Below are positions 32,869-39,446 of a stretch of DNA of 64,000 nt, piece after piece. The DNA is from Jiangella gansuensis DSM 44835. GTDB lineage: Bacteria; Actinomycetota; Actinomycetes; Jiangellales; Jiangellaceae. Positions within the stretch are counted from its first letter, which is position 1. Every line of letters begins with the position of its first letter. A program made the translations under genes and the position numbers. The notes below the pieces were generated by a model that searched no databases, was not told the DNA's origin, and saw nothing but the letters and a program-made list of their open reading frames with translations. The stretch spans positions 2,230,606-2,294,605 of the forward strand of contig NZ_KI911782.1 in assembly GCF_000515395.1 (NCBI RefSeq), in the 5' to 3' direction.

Positions 32869-33426
32869 ATGGTCCTTGACGCACGGAGCCGCATCCTCGC
32901 GACCAGCTACGACCTGTTCGCCCAGCGCGGCGTGCGCGCGGTCGGGGTCGACGAGGTCATCGCGCGGTCGGCCGTGGCGAAGTCGACGTTCTACCGCCAT
33001 TTCCCGTCGAAGAACGCGCTGGTAATGGCATTCCTCGCCCGGCGGGAGCAGCAGTGGACGTTGGCGTTCATCGCAGCGGGGTCGGAGCGGCGCGGCTCCA
33101 CCCCCGAGGCACAGCTGCTGGCGATCTTCGACGTGTTCGACGAATGGTTCGCCAGCGAAGCCTTCGACGGCTGTTCGTTCATCAACATCCTGCTGGAGAT
33201 GGGCCCGGACCATGAGCTGGGGCTGGCGAGCATCGACTACCTCGCCAACATCCGCGAGATCGTGCGGGAACGGGCCGCGCGGGCCGGGCTCCGCGACCCC
33301 GAGAGCTTCTCCCGGTCGTGGCACATCCTGATGAAGGGCTCCATCGTCGCGGCGGCCGAAGGTGATATCCGGGCTGCACAGCGCGCGAAGGCGATGGCCC
33401 GCAGCCTCATCGACCAGTTCCGCTGA
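32869..33426 (+). CDS. TetR-family transcriptional regulator
   Basis: 185 residues. Helix-turn-helix: RILATSYDLFAQRGVRAVGVDEVIARSAVAKSTFYRHFPSKNALV, a strong TetR match. The C-terminal domain has CSFINILLEMGPDHEL and RERAARAGL. Related regulators sense small lipophilic or thiol-reactive compounds, but no ligand can be assigned. It follows the exporter and is parallel to it, though the 119-nt gap suggests separate expression. The stop lies just before a long hairpin shared with the convergent arsC-type gene. Confidence 0.9.
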   Translation: MVLDARSRILATSYDLFAQRGVRAVGVDEVIARSAVAKSTFYRHFPSKNALVMAFLARREQQWTLAFIAAGSERRGSTPEAQLLAIFDVFDEWFASEAFDGCSFINILLEMGPDHELGLASIDYLANIREIVRERAARAGLRDPESFSRSWHILMKGSIVAAAEGDIRAAQRAKAMARSLIDQFR

Positions 33427-33429
33427 GTG

Positions 33430-33475
33430 GCCGTTCAGCCTGAACGACGCGCCGGCGTCGCTCAGGCGGAACGGC
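33430..33475. terminator. 21-bp hairpin overlapping the end of the arsC-type gene
   Basis: Arms 33430-33450 and 33455-33475 pair at 19 of 21 positions around a 4-nt loop. The right arm contains the stop codon of the minus-strand gene (33462-33464), so one hairpin serves both convergent genes. Confidence 0.75.
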
Positions 33476-34121
33476 GCGAGACGCCGAGCTGGCCGAGCAG
33501 GGTGAGGACGCGGCGTTCGATCTCGTCGCGGATGGGGCGGACGGCGGCCAGGTCCTGCCCGGCGGGGTCGTCGAGGGCCCAGTCCTCGTACCGCTTGCCG
33601 GGGAAGACGGGGCAGGCGTCGCCGCAGCCCATGGTGACGACGACGTCGGCGGCGCGGACGACCTCGTCGGTCCAGGGCTTGGGATACTCACCGGAGATGT
33701 CGATGCCGCGTTCTGCCATGGCGGCGACTGCGGTGGAGTTGACCTGGTCGCCGGGCTCGGAACCACCTGACCACGCGAGAGCGTTGTCGCCGGCGTGGTG
33801 CTGGAAGAAGCCGAGCGCCATTTGGGAGCGGCCGGCGTTGTGCACGCACAGGAACAGCACCGTGGGGCGGCCGTCGTGTAGCGACCCCTCCACCCGGGCG
33901 AGCGCGGTGAGCCGCTGCCTGGCGAACCTTTCGGCCAGCAGCGGGAGGAAGTTCACGACGGAGGCGCGGCCGGCGAACTGGTCGTAGGAGGTGTGCAGGA
34001 ACCGCTCGATCGTCTCCGGCCCGAAGGTGCCGTCGAACTCGCCGGCCAGTCGCGCGGCGGCCGTGGTGAGCGCGTGCTGCTGGTCCAGGGTGATGGGCGC
34101 CCGCTGGTAGGTGTGGGCCAT
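33462..34121 (-). CDS. arsC: Arsenate reductase with N-terminal three-helix domain
   Basis: 219 residues from the ATG at 34121, which follows AGGAG by 8 nt. Residues about 10-75 form a three-helix domain (DQQHALTTAAARLAGEF, FLHTSYDQFAG, FLPLLAERFARQRL) known to precede actinobacterial arsenate-reductase/phosphatase domains. The rest is a low-molecular-weight phosphatase fold: LFLCVHNAGRSQMA, VTMGCGDACPVFPGKRYEDW. Predicted to reduce arsenate. The domain pair, unlike the single-domain copy at 26506, suggests different partner or oligomer use. It lies 13 nt downstream of the ArsR-fusion gene on the same strand and is probably controlled from the operator at 34814. Confidence 0.9.
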   Translation of the reverse strand: MAHTYQRAPITLDQQHALTTAAARLAGEFDGTFGPETIERFLHTSYDQFAGRASVVNFLPLLAERFARQRLTALARVEGSLHDGRPTVLFLCVHNAGRSQMALGFFQHHAGDNALAWSGGSEPGDQVNSTAVAAMAERGIDISGEYPKPWTDEVVRAADVVVTMGCGDACPVFPGKRYEDWALDDPAGQDLAAVRPIRDEIERRVLTLLGQLGVSRRSA

Positions 34122-34134
34122 GACGGTGCTCCTG

Positions 34135-34806
34135 TCAGGAGGCGGCGAGCCGCGGGGCGAGGCTGCCGACGCGGTTGGTGAGGGTGGCGACGGTCGTGTC
34201 GAAAGCGTCGTCGGTGCCGGCGGCGACGGGGTCGGGGACGGACCAGTGCAGGCCGCCGACCTCACCGAGCTCCTCGTGGGCGCGATCGCAGACGGTGATC
34301 ACGAGGTCGTCGTCGGTGGTGACGTCGCGGAGCCGGCGAGGACGGTTCGCACGCAGCGGGATGCCGTGGCGCCGTGCGGCGGCGAGGGCGCCGGGGTCGA
34401 CCCGCTCGGCGGGATGCGTGCCCGCGGAGGTGACGGGTATGGCGCTGGCGCGCCGCCAGAGCGCCACCGCTAGCTGCGAGCGCGCGGAGTTGGCGGTGCA
34501 GACGAAGACCACCCGGTGGGCGTGGCCGACCGCGCCGGGCACGAGCCCGTCCAGGGCGCCCGGCGTGAGCCGGAGGTAGCTGCGGCGGCGGTCGGCCTCC
34601 GAGCGACTGCGAGCCAGCAAGCCGGCGGACTCCAGCGTCCGGAGGTGGTGGGCCAGCAGGTTCGAGGGCATGCCCAGGCGGGCTTGCAGTTCGCTGGGGG
34701 AGAGGTCGCCGAGGCTGAGCAGGTCGGTGATGTACAGGCGCGCCGGGTCGGACAGGGCCGCATGCTTCGCGGCCCGCGTCTCCAGGGTAGTTCGCTCAGC
34801 GTTCAT
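34135..34806 (-). CDS. ArsR regulator fused to arsenate-reductase-like phosphatase domain
   Basis: 223 residues from the ATG at 34806 (MNAERTTLE). Residues 1-90 are an ArsR winged helix: HAALSDPARLYITDLLSLGD, LSPSELQARLGMPSNLLAHHLRTLESAGLLARSRSEADRR. Residues about 95-223 are a low-molecular-weight phosphatase domain with P-loop CTANSARSQ, RVDP and the acidic loop VPDPVAAGTDDAF. ArsR-ArsC fusions of this type are known in actinomycetes. The catalytic P-loop is intact, so it may both sense and reduce. No CVC-type metal site is seen in the HTH part. Divergent from the aquaporin gene, with a palindrome between. Confidence 0.9.
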   Translation of the reverse strand: MNAERTTLETRAAKHAALSDPARLYITDLLSLGDLSPSELQARLGMPSNLLAHHLRTLESAGLLARSRSEADRRRSYLRLTPGALDGLVPGAVGHAHRVVFVCTANSARSQLAVALWRRASAIPVTSAGTHPAERVDPGALAAARRHGIPLRANRPRRLRDVTTDDDLVITVCDRAHEELGEVGGLHWSVPDPVAAGTDDAFDTTVATLTNRVGSLAPRLAAS

Positions 34807-34813
34807 TGTCTCA

Positions 34814-34845
34814 ATCTTGACTGAGCTATCTGGCTCGGTCAAGAT
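34814..34845. promoter_or_regulatory. 32-bp palindromic ArsR operator candidate
   Basis: ATCTTGACTGAGC, 6-nt spacer, GCTCGGTCAAGAT: one mismatch in 13 bp per arm. It fills the 45-nt space between the divergent ArsR-fusion and aquaporin starts (7 and 6 nt away), so binding would control both directions. Confidence 0.8.
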
Positions 34846-34851
34846 GGCGCC

Positions 34852-35601
34852 GTGACAGTGATCGAATCGACGCCGGCTGCCTGGCGTCGCCTGCTCGCCG
34901 AGTTCCTCGGTACTGGCCTCCTGGTGGCGGTGGTGGTCGGGTCCGGTATCGCGGCCCAGCGGCTGTCGCCGGACGACGTCGGGCTGCAGTTGCTGGAGAA
35001 CAGCACGGCCACGGTGCTGGGGCTGACGGTGCTGATCCTGCTGTTCGGGCCGGTGTCCGGCGCACACTTCAACCCGGTGGTGACGGCGGCCGACTGGTGG
35101 CTGGGCCGCCGCTCCGGCACCGGGCTGCCGGCGGTGGAGGCGGCCGGCTATGTGGTGGCACAGTGCGCCGGCGGAATCTGCGGTGCGGTGCTGGCCAACG
35201 TCATGTACTCGGTCGACACGGCCATGGCGTCGACCGAACGTAGCGGGACCGGGCTGCTGGTCGGAGAGGTGGTCGCGACCGCCGGCCTGGTGTTGCTGAT
35301 CTTCGCGCTGGCCCGGACCGGCCGCGGCGCATTCGCTGCCCCCGCGGTCGGCGCCTACATCGGGGCGGCCTACTGGTTCACCAGCTCCACGTCGTTCGCC
35401 AACCCGGCGGTCACGGCCGGGCGGATGTTCACCGACACGTTCGCCGGCATCGCGCCGTCCTCGGCCCCGGCGTTCATCGGTGCCCAACTGGCCGGTGCCG
35501 CCGTCGCCGTCCTGCTCGTCCTCGTGCTGTACCCCGGCGCCGGCCGCGCGGCTGACGCCGTCGTCGTCCCGCATCCCGAGCCCACGCAAGTCCGAGCCTG
35601 A
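34852..35601 (+). CDS. Aquaporin / aquaglyceroporin family channel
   Basis: 249 residues, six membrane helices with two half-helices bearing NPV (SGAHFNPVVT) and NPA (FANPAVTAGR); the Arg after NPA is the selectivity-filter arginine. The first NPA is altered to NPV. The GTG start is only 6 nt from the operator palindrome, so the gene is ArsR-regulated. Aquaglyceroporins in ars operons (AqpS type) conduct arsenite. With two arsenate reductases nearby and no ArsB or Acr3 pump in the window, downhill arsenite efflux is the natural inference. The adjacent oxidoreductase gene is in the same direction, 11 nt on. Confidence 0.9.
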   Translation: MTVIESTPAAWRRLLAEFLGTGLLVAVVVGSGIAAQRLSPDDVGLQLLENSTATVLGLTVLILLFGPVSGAHFNPVVTAADWWLGRRSGTGLPAVEAAGYVVAQCAGGICGAVLANVMYSVDTAMASTERSGTGLLVGEVVATAGLVLLIFALARTGRGAFAAPAVGAYIGAAYWFTSSTSFANPAVTAGRMFTDTFAGIAPSSAPAFIGAQLAGAAVAVLLVLVLYPGAGRAADAVVVPHPEPTQVRA

Positions 35602-35612
35602 GAGGCATCCTC

Positions 35613-37025
35613 GTGCACATCGTCGCCGTCGGCGGCAGCGACGCGGGCATCTCCGCCGCGCTGCGCGCCCGCGAGCTGGACCCGTCCGCCGAGGTGACCG
35701 TCGTGGTCGCCGACACCTACCCGAACTTCTCCATCTGCGGCATCCCGTATTACATCTCCGGTGAGGTCGGGCACTGGTCGAACCTGGCCCACCGCACCCA
35801 CGCCGACCTCGAGGCCACCGGTATGAGGCTGCGGCTGGACGCCGTGGCCACCGCGATCGACGTCGACGGACGGCGGCTCGCCGTGCGTGCGAGCGACGGC
35901 GGCGAGACGGCGCTGGAGTACGACGAACTGATCGTCGGCACCGGCGCCCTGCCGGTGCTCCCGCCGATCGCCGGCCTGGACACTCTCGGCGCGGCCGACG
36001 GCGTGCACGTGCTGCACTCCATGGACGACACGTTCGCCCTGGAACAGAGCCTGGACCGCATCGTGCCGTCGACGGCGCTGATCGTGGGTGCCGGCTACGT
36101 CGGGCTGGAGATGGCCGAGGGCCTGACCGCGCGCGGCATCGCCGTCACCCAGGTCGAGATGCTGCCCGAGGTGCTGCCCACGGTCGACCCCGAACTCGGT
36201 GCACTGGTCCATGCCGAGCTGGACCGCCATGGTGTGGCTGTACACACGCAGGCGACGGTGACCGGCATCGCCCGCGCCGAATCGGGGCCCGCCCGGCTGC
36301 ACGTCGTCGGCGCCGGCCCGGACGCCGAGCCGCTCGCCTGGGACGTCGACCTGGTGCTCGTCGTGGTCGGGGTGCGGCCGAACACCGACCTGCTGGTCGC
36401 GGCCGGCGCGCGGTCCGGGCCGCGCGGCGCCGTCGTCGTCGACGACACCATGGCCACCGGGCTGCCCCACGTGTGGGCCGCGGGCGACTGCGTCGTCACC
36501 CACCACCGCCAGCTCGGCGTCACGTACCTGCCGCTGGGCACGACGGCGCACAAGCAGGGCCGGGTCGCCGGCGAGAACGCCGTCGGCGGCCGGGCCCGGT
36601 TCGCCGGCAGCGTCGGCACCCAGGTCGTCAAGGTGTTCGACCTCGTCGCGGCCCGGACCGGGCTACGCGAGCACGAGGCCGCCGCGGCCGGGTTCGTCCC
36701 CGTCAGCAGCACCGCGACGCCGGACGACCACAAGGCCTACTACCCGGGCGCCCAGCGCATCACCATCCGCATCACAGGCGACCGCGACACCGGCCAGCTG
36801 CTCGGCGCCCAGCTCGTCGGAGCACGCGGCACCGAGACCGCCAAACGCGTCGACACCTTCGCGACGGCGTTGTTCCACGGCATGACAGTCGAGGCGGTCA
36901 GCGACCTCGACCTCTCCTACACGCCGCCGCTCGGTTCCCCTTGGGACGCGGTTCAGATCGCCACTCAGGCCTGGGTCCGCGAACACCACCTGCCCCGGCA
37001 GGTGCGAGCGCTGTCGCCCGGCTGA
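35613..37025 (+). CDS. FAD-dependent pyridine nucleotide-disulfide oxidoreductase
   Basis: 470 residues, two-dinucleotide-binding fold. FAD motif VGGSDAGISAALRA, redox cysteine in PNFSICGIPYY (position typical of CoA-disulfide reductase and NADH oxidase), NAD motif VGAGYVGLEMAEGL, second FAD contact VWAAGDC, and the C-terminal dimerisation domain (LGAQLVGARGTETAKRVDTFATAL). GTG start after GAGAGG. It follows the aquaporin by 11 nt and is probably in the same arsenic-responsive operon. A role in thiol redox balance or arsenical reduction is inferred. The CoA-disulfide-reductase-like group is the closest fit. Confidence 0.9.
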   Translation: MHIVAVGGSDAGISAALRARELDPSAEVTVVVADTYPNFSICGIPYYISGEVGHWSNLAHRTHADLEATGMRLRLDAVATAIDVDGRRLAVRASDGGETALEYDELIVGTGALPVLPPIAGLDTLGAADGVHVLHSMDDTFALEQSLDRIVPSTALIVGAGYVGLEMAEGLTARGIAVTQVEMLPEVLPTVDPELGALVHAELDRHGVAVHTQATVTGIARAESGPARLHVVGAGPDAEPLAWDVDLVLVVVGVRPNTDLLVAAGARSGPRGAVVVDDTMATGLPHVWAAGDCVVTHHRQLGVTYLPLGTTAHKQGRVAGENAVGGRARFAGSVGTQVVKVFDLVAARTGLREHEAAAAGFVPVSSTATPDDHKAYYPGAQRITIRITGDRDTGQLLGAQLVGARGTETAKRVDTFATALFHGMTVEAVSDLDLSYTPPLGSPWDAVQIATQAWVREHHLPRQVRALSPG

Positions 37026-37072
37026 CGCCTCCGCCATGCGGGCGGCGGAGGCTCACCGGCACACCCGAGTCG

Positions 37073-37078
37073 TATGCT
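37073..37078 (+). promoter_or_regulatory. Putative -10 (TATGCT) for leaderless arsR-type gene
   Basis: TATGCT ends 7 nt before the GTG at 37086. It overlaps an in-frame ATG at 37074, which argues that the ATG belongs to the promoter rather than to the coding region. Confidence 0.5.
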
Positions 37079-37085
37079 CGGTGGC

Positions 37086-37430
37086 GTGAGCGAGGTCGTG
37101 ACGGCGGGGGAGCGCAGGTCGCTGCCGCTGGTGGCCGACGATCTGGTGGAGCTGAGCGACGCCACGCTGGAGTTCCTCAAGGCGCTGGCCAGTCCGGCCC
37201 GGCAGAAGATCCTGCTGTTGTTCGCTCGTGGTGCGGAGCTTTCGGTGGGTGAGGTGGCGGAGCTGGCCGGGATCGGTCAGTCCACGGCGTCGGAGCAGCT
37301 CAAACTCCTGCGCCGCGGCGGCATCGTCACCTCCCGTCGCGACGGCAAGGCCGTCTACTACCGGGCCGACAAGACCGGCATGGCGCGGGCCCTCGCGGAC
37401 CTGCAGGCCTACCTCGAAGTCTGCTGCTGA
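37086..37430 (+). CDS. ArsR-family regulator
   Basis: 114 residues. Winged helix: ATLEFLKALASPARQKILLLFARGAELSVGEVAELAGIGQSTASEQLKLLRRGGIVTSRRDGKAVYYRAD. The only cysteines are the terminal CC pair (EVCC end), a possible As(III)/thiophilic metal site. The start at the GTG has a -10-like hexamer 7 nt upstream; the in-frame ATG at 37074 would add four residues. The acetyltransferase gene begins 6 nt after its stop, so the two are probably cotranscribed. Target unknown; autoregulation is usual. Confidence 0.88.
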   Translation: MSEVVTAGERRSLPLVADDLVELSDATLEFLKALASPARQKILLLFARGAELSVGEVAELAGIGQSTASEQLKLLRRGGIVTSRRDGKAVYYRADKTGMARALADLQAYLEVCC

Positions 37431-37436
37431 GGCGCC

Positions 37437-37886
37437 GTGCGCCTGGTGCTGATCGAGAAGCGTCGAGGGCGAGACGACGACCGCTACACCTGGCAGCGGT
37501 TCGAGCTGAGCGAGAGCTTCAACGAGCGCTGGTGGAACGAACCCCGGCTGCTCGACGCCGGTGCGACCTACTTCGAGGTCCGCCTGGATGGTGTCGAGGT
37601 CGCGCGCGTCGAGCTCGACGATCAGGCCGACTTCGCCCACGACTTCGGTGCGCCCCGCCTCGGCGCTGCCGCACTCGAGATCCAGTTCATCGAAGTCGCA
37701 CCCGCGCACCGTGGCAAAGGCATCGGAACCGAGGTGGTCGCGCGCGTCGCGGCCAGCAACCCGGGTCGGCGGCTCCTGGCGCTCAGCGAGCACGCCGACG
37801 AGTTCTGGTCGTCTCTGGGCTGGCAGCGCTATGGGCACCCAGAAGGTCATCAGCGACGGCGGCCCCTCTACCTCCAGCCGGCCTAG
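37437..37886 (+). CDS. GNAT-family N-acetyltransferase
   Basis: 149 residues. The acetyl-CoA motif is clear: IQFIEVAPAHRGKGIGTEVV (Q/R-x-x-G-x-G/A as RGKGIG), and the C-terminal FWSSLGWQRYGHPEG gives the aromatic motif B. N-terminal part unrecognised. Its 6-nt distance from the ArsR gene and its place in an arsenic cluster invite comparison with ArsN acetyltransferases that detoxify organoarsenicals, but the sequence alone does not show this. The stop overlaps the end of the convergent ArsR gene by 4 nt. Confidence 0.85.
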   Translation: MRLVLIEKRRGRDDDRYTWQRFELSESFNERWWNEPRLLDAGATYFEVRLDGVEVARVELDDQADFAHDFGAPRLGAAALEIQFIEVAPAHRGKGIGTEVVARVAASNPGRRLLALSEHADEFWSSLGWQRYGHPEGHQRRRPLYLQPA

Positions 37887-38257
37887 TGCTCCACCGGCCC
37901 CAGTGACAGAGCGTCGCGGATGGCGGCCAGGCGCTCCGGGACCACGCGGTAGTAGATCCAGGTGCCACGCCGGTCGCCGGTGACCAGGCCGGCGTCGCGC
38001 AGCAGTTTCAGGTGATGGCTCGTCGTGGCCGCCGTCTTGCCGATGCCGGCCGAGACGTCGCAGGCGCAGACCTCGTCGGCGTTGAGCAGCATCGACAGGA
38101 TCTTCACCCGGGCCGGGTCGGCCAGCGCCTTGAACATGCCGGCCAGCGACGTGGCGTCGTCGTCACCCATGGCCGACGTCGGAGTGCAGCAGGTGTTCAG
38201 TACCGGGAGGGCACGTGCGGGCGCCGGTGCGCCGAGGTTCATGGCTGCGGTGGTCAT
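37883..38257 (-). CDS. ArsR/SmtB metalloregulator with CC and CxC-type cysteines
   Basis: 124 residues, ATG at 38257 with GGAG 5 nt upstream. The N-terminal tail has NTCCTPTSAMGD. The winged helix has FKALADPARVKILSMLLNADEVCACDVSAG, where EVCACD equals the ELCVCD metal motif of ArsR and CadC, followed by TAATTSHHLKLLRDAGLVTGDRRGTWIYYRV. The cysteine set predicts sensing of As(III), Cd or similar by derepression. It faces away from a two-peptide unit across a promoter with palindromic TCGAAAC elements and is the likely regulator of both. Confidence 0.92.
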   Translation of the reverse strand: MTTAAMNLGAPAPARALPVLNTCCTPTSAMGDDDATSLAGMFKALADPARVKILSMLLNADEVCACDVSAGIGKTAATTSHHLKLLRDAGLVTGDRRGTWIYYRVVPERLAAIRDALSLGPVEH

Positions 38258-38301
38258 GGTGGCTCCAGGCTAGCCGGGAGAGTGGCTTGTTTCCACAGTT
38301 C

Positions 38302-38341
38302 TCGAAACTTGTTTTGACATCCTTCGAATCAGTGGTTAGAT
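38302..38341 (+). promoter_or_regulatory. Promoter and ArsR operator candidate for Cys-peptide unit
   Basis: TTGACA (38314-38319), 16-nt spacer, TTAGAT (38336-38341): a near-consensus sigma70-type promoter reading right. A near-perfect palindrome TCGAAACTTGTTTTGA (38302-38317, one mismatch) covers the -35 box, and a second TCGAAACAAG half-element lies at 38348-38357. Binding of the divergently coded ArsR would block the promoter. Confidence 0.8.
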
Positions 38342-38398
38342 GAACATCGAAACAAGGTCGGATTGTTCCGGCCACGCGAAGACTGCCGAGGAGCCGTC

Positions 38399-38593
38399 AT
38401 GCACCCGTCCCTGCCCGAGGCGATGGCCGCCGAGCGCCGGCGCGAACTGATGGCCGCGGCCGCTCACCAGCGTCTCGTCGCCCAGGCCATCTGCTGCCGT
38501 CCGAGCACCGTGGCATGTGCCGCGACGCGGGTTCGCGGCGCCTGGGCCGCGCTGACCGCGCGCCGCGGCACTGTCTGCTGCGCGACCGCCTGA
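38399..38593 (+). CDS. 64-residue Cys-containing small protein, unknown
   Basis: The ATG at 38399 has GAGGAG 5 nt upstream and lies about 50 nt after the expected transcript start. The protein begins HPSLPEAMAAERRREL and is largely helical and Arg/Ala-rich. It has five cysteines in CC (AICCRPS), C (VACAAT) and CC (TVCCATA). No family recognised. Good ribosome site, own promoter and an ArsR-type operator argue that it is real. Downstream, after 50 nt, comes a second, 17-residue Cys-rich frame and then a terminator. Thiophilic-metal or arsenite binding is a guess from the cysteines and context. Confidence 0.6.
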   Translation: MHPSLPEAMAAERRRELMAAAAHQRLVAQAICCRPSTVACAATRVRGAWAALTARRGTVCCATA

Positions 38594-38643
38594 CCGCCCA
38601 CCCTGGTCGGCCGGGTGCCGAGCCCAGAAGGGAGGTGACCACC

Positions 38644-38697
38644 ATGGACTGCTGCGAGGACCAGATCACGGACAGCTGCGACACCGGTTGCTGCTGA
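38644..38697 (+). CDS. 17-residue Cys-rich peptide
   Basis: The frame reads MDCCEDQITDSCDTGCC, five cysteines and five acidic residues in 17. It is preceded by AAGGGAGGTGA (38628-38638), one of the strongest Shine-Dalgarno sequences in the window, 8 nt from the ATG, and is followed 13 nt on by a hairpin with a T-run. The CC-x7-C-x3-CC pattern suits a metal-thiolate peptide. It could instead be a leader for downstream regulation, but nothing follows on this strand. Too short for conventional gene prediction. Confidence 0.6.
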   Translation: MDCCEDQITDSCDTGCC

Positions 38698-38710
38698 CCG
38701 CTGCCGGGGA

Positions 38711-38743
38711 AACGGCGGCGAACGAACCAACGGCGCCGCCGTT
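38711..38743 (+). terminator. Rho-independent terminator after Cys-peptide unit
   Basis: AACGGCGGCG (38711-38720) pairs perfectly with CGCCGCCGTT (38734-38743), followed by TT, giving a TTTT run, rare in this genome. It closes the 38399-38697 unit. Confidence 0.8.
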
Positions 38744-38788
38744 TTCCGTCTCGCCAGGCCCGGACCGCCGGTTCGACCTGTGCGGAGC

Positions 38789-39301
38789 CTACGTCTTCGC
38801 GGCAGGTGACCACCGGCGGTGGCGTGCCAGCGCCCAGGCGAGGCACCCGAAGGCGGCAGTCGAGGTCAGCGCCCGGATGGCGTTCCACCGGTTCCACCGG
38901 TCCTCGAACCGCTCTCGCACGGCGGCGACATCGGGGAGGGCGCCGGGGTCACCGGCGGCGTCGAGGGTGTCGTTGAGCGGGATACTGACGCCGCGGGTGA
39001 TCACGAGGGTCGCGACGTAGAGCAGGAGCGCGGCCGCCGTCCATGCCAAGCCCGGACCCGATCGCCGCCTCAGCTCCGAGGCGGCTGCGAGGCCGGTGAG
39101 GACGAGGGCTCCCACGACGATGGTCGCGAACCACGGATTCACGATCGCCACGTTGATGCGCTGCATCGCCTCCACGAACACCTCGTCGCGGGTATCACCG
39201 AGACCGGGCATCACCGCGTAGGAGAAGGCCTGGAACAGCCCGGCTGCCAGTCCCATCGTCACGGTGGCGGCCAGTAGCACTGCGGTCCGGAGCGCGCTCA
39301 T
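38789..39301 (-). CDS. DUF1772-family membrane protein (anthrone-oxygenase-like)
   Basis: 170 residues with four membrane helices (about 7-28, 54-74, 83-103, 142-160). The family pattern is present: GLFQAFSYAVMPGL at the first helix, MQRINVAIVNPWF, VSIPLNDTLD and the FEDRWNRWNAIR stretch before the last helix. DUF1772 proteins include the anthrone oxygenase TpcL/EncC group, but most are uncharacterised. Divergent from an AraC gene 145 nt away, which may control it. Confidence 0.85.
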   Translation of the reverse strand: MSALRTAVLLAATVTMGLAAGLFQAFSYAVMPGLGDTRDEVFVEAMQRINVAIVNPWFATIVVGALVLTGLAAASELRRRSGPGLAWTAAALLLYVATLVITRGVSIPLNDTLDAAGDPGALPDVAAVRERFEDRWNRWNAIRALTSTAAFGCLAWALARHRRWSPAAKT

Positions 39302-39434
39302 CGCGCCGGCTCGCCGGGCGGTCGAATGTTGCGGTCGTGCCCCCGGGCCGCCGTCGCGTCATTCATGTACCCAGTGAAGAGCAGGGGAGTGAGACGAACC
39401 ATGCCGCAGAGACTCATCCGCATACTGGATCGTC

Positions 39435-39440
39435 TAAAGT
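39435..39440 (+). promoter_or_regulatory. Putative -10 (TAAAGT) for leaderless AraC gene
   Basis: TAAAGT ends 6 nt before the ATG at 39447; no Shine-Dalgarno is present there. Confidence 0.5.
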
Positions 39441-39446
39441 CTGGTC

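Noticed and set aside
34807-35589. N-terminal extension of the ArsR fusion across the aquaporin gene
   Set aside because: It would cover the operator palindrome and run antisense to a clear six-helix aquaporin; the ATG at 34806 fits the ArsR domain.
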